A stretch of 35,070 nucleotides of DNA, taken from NCBI GenBank assembly GCA_044448905.1, contig JBIOHJ010000016.1, forward strand, positions 1 through 35,070, read 5' to 3'. Source of the DNA: JBIOHJ01 sp044448905. Its GTDB lineage: Bacteria; Bacteroidota; Bacteroidia; AKYH767-A; OLB10. This document shows positions 31,486-35,070 of this stretch, piece by piece (within the stretch, counting starts at the first letter, position 1; each line of letters starts with the position of its first letter). A program made the translations under genes and the position numbers. The notes below the pieces were generated by a model. That model was not told the DNA's origin. It was given only the letters and a program-made list of their open reading frames with translations, and made no database searches.

Positions 31486-32325
31486 TTAATGATTTTGATC
31501 CGTCAGCTGACGGATTTCTGATTTATGTTTTGTCCATATAAACTCAAATCTTGCTCCATTCCCGGGCTCTGATTCCACCCATACTTTTCCACCTTGCTCT
31601 TCAACAATCTTTTTTACTATCGAAAGACCTATGCCGGTACTTTCCATTTTATCGCGTGATTGGAGTGTTTGAAAAATCACAAATATTTTCTGATGAAATT
31701 GCGGATCAATTCCATGGCCATTATCTTTGACATAAAACTGGCACCAGTCCTCAAAATCAGCGCAGCCTATTTCAATAACTGCGTTTTTACGAGCGTTGTG
31801 TTTAATTGCGTTGTTGATAAGGTTTGAAAACACCTGTTCAAGTTTTATTTTTTCGGTTTGAAGAACAGGAAAATTTTTTCCGATTCTTATCTCAAAGTTT
31901 TCAGGACAATTAAACGACTGTATGATTTCGCGAACCAATGTTCCCGAATCTACTTTTTCAATATTTCCTGTTTTTGCAGCTTTTGAATATTCAAGAATTC
32001 CGTTTATGAGATTTTCCATCCGCGTAATCCGGCTTTTAAGTGTTTCAAAATTTTGTTTAATCTCATTAGAAATGTTACTTCCCAAATCATCTTCAATCCA
32101 TGTTGACAGGCTTGATATGGCTCTTAATGGCGCTTTCAAGTCGTGTGCGACCACGTAAGCAAACTGATCGAGTTCACCGTTTCTTTTTTCAAGAGCGTGC
32201 AGCTCATTTTCAAAACGGTTATACCCATCACTTACCGATTTTAAAAACGGAATCAACTCAGATGGAATTTGTTCCTGCGAGCCGAAAAACTTATTAATCC
32301 TGCTTATGAGTATTTCGTTAAACAT
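31486..32325 (-). CDS. Cytosolic histidine kinase without own sensor domain
   Basis: A 279-residue kinase: short helical N terminus (1-50), HisKA with H61 in FAYVVAHDLKAPLRAI, and an ATPase domain with NLINNAIKHN, DNGHGID and STGIGLSIVKKI. No membrane helix, PAS or GAF is present. The gene begins directly after the FIST gene stop and shares the operon, so the FIST protein is the obvious sensory partner. FIST-protein/kinase pairs of this kind are known (NosP and its kinase in Proteobacteria). The downstream single-domain regulator is a likely phosphate acceptor. Confidence 0.92.
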   Translation of the reverse strand: MFNEILISRINKFFGSQEQIPSELIPFLKSVSDGYNRFENELHALEKRNGELDQFAYVVAHDLKAPLRAISSLSTWIEDDLGSNISNEIKQNFETLKSRITRMENLINGILEYSKAAKTGNIEKVDSGTLVREIIQSFNCPENFEIRIGKNFPVLQTEKIKLEQVFSNLINNAIKHNARKNAVIEIGCADFEDWCQFYVKDNGHGIDPQFHQKIFVIFQTLQSRDKMESTGIGLSIVKKIVEEQGGKVWVESEPGNGARFEFIWTKHKSEIRQLTDQNH

Positions 32326-33465
32326 TTATTTTTCGGAGAACGTAGTAATCGTCATAGTTTGATTATGCAATTCACATTTCGTAAAATTGAAGGAAGGTGA
32401 AATTTCACCATAAGAATAAAACCCTGTAATTGCGGTTTTGTTTCCAAGAATTTCTTTTACCGCTTCCACTTCTTCTTCTGTCCTGTTATTGAGAACCATT
32501 TTTCTTCCCACACAACTTATTAAAATGGCAAGCTCGGGCTTTTGCAAAATATTTTGCACGCTGTATTGAGCAGCATCTGAAGCTCCTTTAATCAATTGTT
32601 CGGAATTTGCTTTCATAAGCCGCGTATAAATGCCTTCGGGCATGCTACCCGCAAACGTGATGCTCTTTTTATTTTCATCAATTGATAAAATGGTGCGGAT
32701 AACAGGTTCCGGATTTTCAGTTGTGCGGATGCTTAACGGAAACAATAAACCCGAACCGGGTAAATTATTTGCATCTTTTCCAAGATACAGTTTATAAATA
32801 TCGAGTGCCGGCTGCCCATCCATCTCAAACAAAATATTTCCTTTCGCTTTTGTTATCAGCCGTTCGGGGCCAAAAGGCTCCCACCCACTCATTGAGCCGT
32901 GGGTGACCGTTAAATTTTTCCCGTAGAAGCCAATGGCTACAATATTTCCTTCAGCAGGTGTTTCATTTAATCCCACCAGCGTTTTTTTATATCGGTTTCC
33001 GTCACCGGCAAGCCCGCCCGTTATTATGGTTCCTTTCGGCAATGTTTCCTGCATACATGTAACGAGGTCACTGCCGTTTACCTGTTGTCCGTCTGAGATA
33101 ACGAGTACATTGGTAAGGTCAACCGGGTCGAGGGCGCGGGCAAGGTAATAGCCCGCGTCAAAACTGTTGCGAACTGCGGCAATACGGGTTACCGCGCTTT
33201 TAATTTTTGTTTTTTCGAATGCAATGGCAGTTAATGAAACGGTTTCGTCATTCACCTGTGTACCTATAATTTCGCCCGAAGTGGTGTTCATTAAAATATT
33301 GGCTTCGGGATACCAGCTACGCAGGGTTTCATAAAAAGTATTATCGCTCAGTAGTGTAGTGCTTCCGAAAGCAATTACAAGCTGGCAGCTTTCGTTTTCC
33401 AATCCGTCATTACGCAATGTTTCCCAGCCTGCAGATTTTGAAAATTTCTTTTGCTCGATTTTCAT
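32326..33465 (-). CDS. FIST-domain sensor protein (FIST_N + FIST_C)
   Basis: A 379-residue cytosolic protein with a FIST N domain (about 27-200; TTSGEI at 61-66, TGGLAGDG at 149-156, THGSMSGWEPFGP at 188-200) and a FIST C domain (about 215-355; SCVGRK at 317-322, GFYSYGEI at 348-355). FIST domains are small-molecule-binding modules linked to signalling proteins. Some (NosP) bind haem and sense nitric oxide and control a kinase encoded next door. Here the next gene is also a kinase with no sensor, placed directly after the stop. It is the first gene of a five-gene operon. The ligand cannot be read from sequence. Confidence 0.9.
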   Translation of the reverse strand: MKIEQKKFSKSAGWETLRNDGLENESCQLVIAFGSTTLLSDNTFYETLRSWYPEANILMNTTSGEIIGTQVNDETVSLTAIAFEKTKIKSAVTRIAAVRNSFDAGYYLARALDPVDLTNVLVISDGQQVNGSDLVTCMQETLPKGTIITGGLAGDGNRYKKTLVGLNETPAEGNIVAIGFYGKNLTVTHGSMSGWEPFGPERLITKAKGNILFEMDGQPALDIYKLYLGKDANNLPGSGLLFPLSIRTTENPEPVIRTILSIDENKKSITFAGSMPEGIYTRLMKANSEQLIKGASDAAQYSVQNILQKPELAILISCVGRKMVLNNRTEEEVEAVKEILGNKTAITGFYSYGEISPSFNFTKCELHNQTMTITTFSEK

Positions 33466-33663
33466 AAGACAAAATTTTTCTATGAATAAATGAAATACCT
33501 TATTAAAAAGTTAAAAGTTTATACTTCGAATTGGTGTTTTAGTTACAGCCGCAGGCTAACCGAAAAAAGCCTGTTGTGCTTTACTGTTTATGGATGAAAA
33601 ACAAAAAATAAACTGCAAGAAACGTGTAAGGTTTTTGAAAAAGTATTTAAAAAAATTGTCGAA

Positions 33664-34371
33664 TTAAAAATTTGGCTTCAGCAAATAGCGGGTATAAAAA
33701 TTATTGATATGGCTGACGGCATCATCAGAGGTATCAACCAATGTAAAAAGTTTAAGATCATCTTCATTAATGTTTTTTTCTTCAAGAACACGGACTTTAA
33801 TCCATTCATACATGCCTGCCCAATAATCACGTCCTACCAATACGATAGGGAACTTGCCTATTTTCCTCGTCTGGATTAAAGTCAAAGCCTCAAACAATTC
33901 ATCCATCGTACCAAATCCCCCAGGGAGCACTACAAAACCCTGCGCATATTTAATAAACATAAGCTTGCGCACAAAAAAATAATTAAACATAATCAGCTTA
34001 TCGGGATCAATGTACGGATTGGCTGATTGCTCAAAAGGTAACTCAATATTTAATCCAACCGATTTTCCACCTGCTGTATGGCATCCCTTATTAGCTGCTT
34101 CCATTATGCCGGGCCCTCCACCTGTTATAATGCCGTAACCTTCTTTGGTAAGTTTGAACGCAATCTCTTCAGCAAGTTTGTAATACTTGTTGTCAGTTTT
34201 TATTCGTGCCGAGCCGAATATGGAAACACATGGACCGATTTTGCTGAGCTTTTCAAAGCCCTCCACAAACTCAGCCATTATTTTAAAAATCTGCCAGGTG
34301 TCTTCAGTGCGTACTTCCTGCCAGTCTTTATCGGTAAATGCTTTGCGGATTTTTGCTTCGTCAGAGGTCAT
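33664..34371 (-). CDS. LOG-family protein (TIGR00730 type)
   Basis: A 235-residue Rossmann-fold protein with the two family motifs, GGGPGIMEAANKG (84-96) and PGGFGTMDE (150-158), and R135 (FVRKLMF). LOG proteins hydrolyse nucleoside 5'-monophosphates (cytokinin-type or AMP) to base and ribose 5-phosphate. The bacterial substrate is often unclear, and this longer form differs from the plant type. It is 72 nt downstream of uvrA on the same strand, an arrangement I recall as frequent in Bacteroidota. Confidence 0.9.
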   Translation of the reverse strand: MTSDEAKIRKAFTDKDWQEVRTEDTWQIFKIMAEFVEGFEKLSKIGPCVSIFGSARIKTDNKYYKLAEEIAFKLTKEGYGIITGGGPGIMEAANKGCHTAGGKSVGLNIELPFEQSANPYIDPDKLIMFNYFFVRKLMFIKYAQGFVVLPGGFGTMDELFEALTLIQTRKIGKFPIVLVGRDYWAGMYEWIKVRVLEEKNINEDDLKLFTLVDTSDDAVSHINNFYTRYLLKPNF

Positions 34372-34443
34372 GGGAAAGTTTAAGATTCAAAATTTAAAAA
34401 GTTAATACTGTAACTTGATTCATACGTTTATTAAAATAAATTG

Positions 34444-35070
34444 TTATACCGTAACCTGTTCCATTTCTCTTCTCAGATATTCGCCCGTAATGCTTTTTTT
34501 ATCTTTTAGCAACTCTTCTACTGTGCCGGTAAAAACAATTTGCCCGCCTGCTTTACCACCTTCCGGACCTAAATCAATTATATAATCGGCCGCTTTAATA
34601 ACTTCCATGTTGTGTTCAATAATAAGAACTGTATTTCCTTTATCAACTAATTTGTGAAGCACATCGAGCAGGATTTTTACATCTTCAAAATGCAACCCGG
34701 TTGTGGGTTCATCTAAAATATAAAATGTGTTGCCGGTATCGCGTTTCGAAAGTTCGGTTGCTAATTTAACACGTTGTGCCTCACCTCCCGACAGGGTTGT
34801 GGATTGCTGTCCCAGTGTTATATAACCCAATCCCACTTCCTTTAATGTTTTTATTTTATGAAGTATGCCCGGCATGTTTTCAAAAAACTCAACGGCATGT
34901 TCGATGCTCATGTTTAACACATCGCTTATTGATTTTCCGCGGTAGCGTATTTCAAGGATTTCGCGGTTGTAACGCTTTCCGTTGCACGTTTCGCACAGCA
35001 CATTTACATCCGGGAGAAAATTCATTTCAATTACCTTCATGCCTCCGCCCTGGCAGGTTTCACACCTTCC
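34444..35070 (-). CDS. uvrA: Excinuclease ABC subunit UvrA, C-terminal part
   Basis: This is the last 208 residues of UvrA, the DNA damage-recognition ATPase of nucleotide excision repair. The reading frame stays open to the window edge at 35070, so the gene is cut by the window, not by mutation. Visible parts are the zinc finger (CETCQGGG ... CETCNGK), the second ABC signature LSGGEAQRVKLA, Walker B FYILDEPTTGLH, and the H-loop VLIIEHNMEV. An ATG at 35040 is internal. The C terminus is complete (EYLRREMEQVTV). Confidence 0.97.
   Translation of the reverse strand, partial: GRCETCQGGGMKVIEMNFLPDVNVLCETCNGKRYNREILEIRYRGKSISDVLNMSIEHAVEFFENMPGILHKIKTLKEVGLGYITLGQQSTTLSGGEAQRVKLATELSKRDTGNTFYILDEPTTGLHFEDVKILLDVLHKLVDKGNTVLIIEHNMEVIKAADYIIDLGPEGGKAGGQIVFTGTVEELLKDKKSITGEYLRREMEQVTV

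Noticed and set aside
34444..35040. UvrA fragment as a truncated gene starting at 35040
   Set aside because: The frame is open through 35070 with the zinc-finger residues continuing upstream; the gene is simply cut by the window.

Overview
The window is a gene-dense chromosomal stretch from a member of the Bacteroidota, about 40% GC by eye. Three things point to this phylum. The promoters fit the TTG...TAnnTTTG pattern of the Bacteroidota primary sigma factor. A large secreted protein ends in a type IX secretion (T9SS) sorting domain. The protein families are typical of the phylum: OmpA with thrombospondin type 3 repeats, a FolK/deoxynucleoside kinase pair, a GH3/beta-lactamase fusion, BshA, and UvrA followed by a LOG protein. 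I found no rRNA, tRNA, CRISPR array, insertion sequence or prophage, and no gene-free stretch longer than about 300 bases.

Layout. 32-2465 (minus): SppA protease and a SHOCT-domain membrane protein. 2543-5326 (plus): FolK, deoxynucleoside kinase and an abundant-type OmpA, ended by a strong bidirectional terminator shared with a TrmH/SpoU methyltransferase on the other strand. 6187-11031 (plus): a GH3/beta-lactamase fusion, a small basic NUMOD4/HNH-like protein, and BshA of bacillithiol synthesis. 11028-15105 (minus): SUI1, a diacylglycerol kinase-like lipid kinase overlapping an LtaS-type phosphotransferase, and a small outer-membrane barrel. 15231-19048 (plus): FabG and a pair of M16 peptidases (one active, one lacking the zinc motif). 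19114-19596 (minus): lipoprotein MsrB. 19772-22277 (plus): rpsO-pnp. 22374-27356 (minus): three genes for surface or envelope proteins. 27479-33465 (minus): a five-gene signalling operon. 33664-35070 (minus): a LOG-family protein and the C-terminal part of UvrA, cut by the window edge.

Two blocks deserve most attention. The signalling operon (FIST protein, sensor-less histidine kinase, single-domain response regulator, REC-PAS-HK-REC-Hpt hybrid kinase, sigma-54 activator) looks like a complete multistep phosphorelay with a cytosolic FIST protein as probable ligand sensor. Its output activator has no DNA-binding domain. Directly downstream, after a terminator, lies an operon for a T9SS-secreted repeat protein flanked by two membrane-anchored proteins that share a juxtamembrane motif (KQIQxxSxKQK). 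I know of no description of this surface module. Whether the two blocks act together is only inferred from adjacency.

Between genes there is a dispersed repeat of about 20 bp (core CTTAATTACCC) with at least five copies, two of them forming a 16-bp perfect inverted repeat. There is also a 7-bp tandem repeat and one REP-like hairpin.
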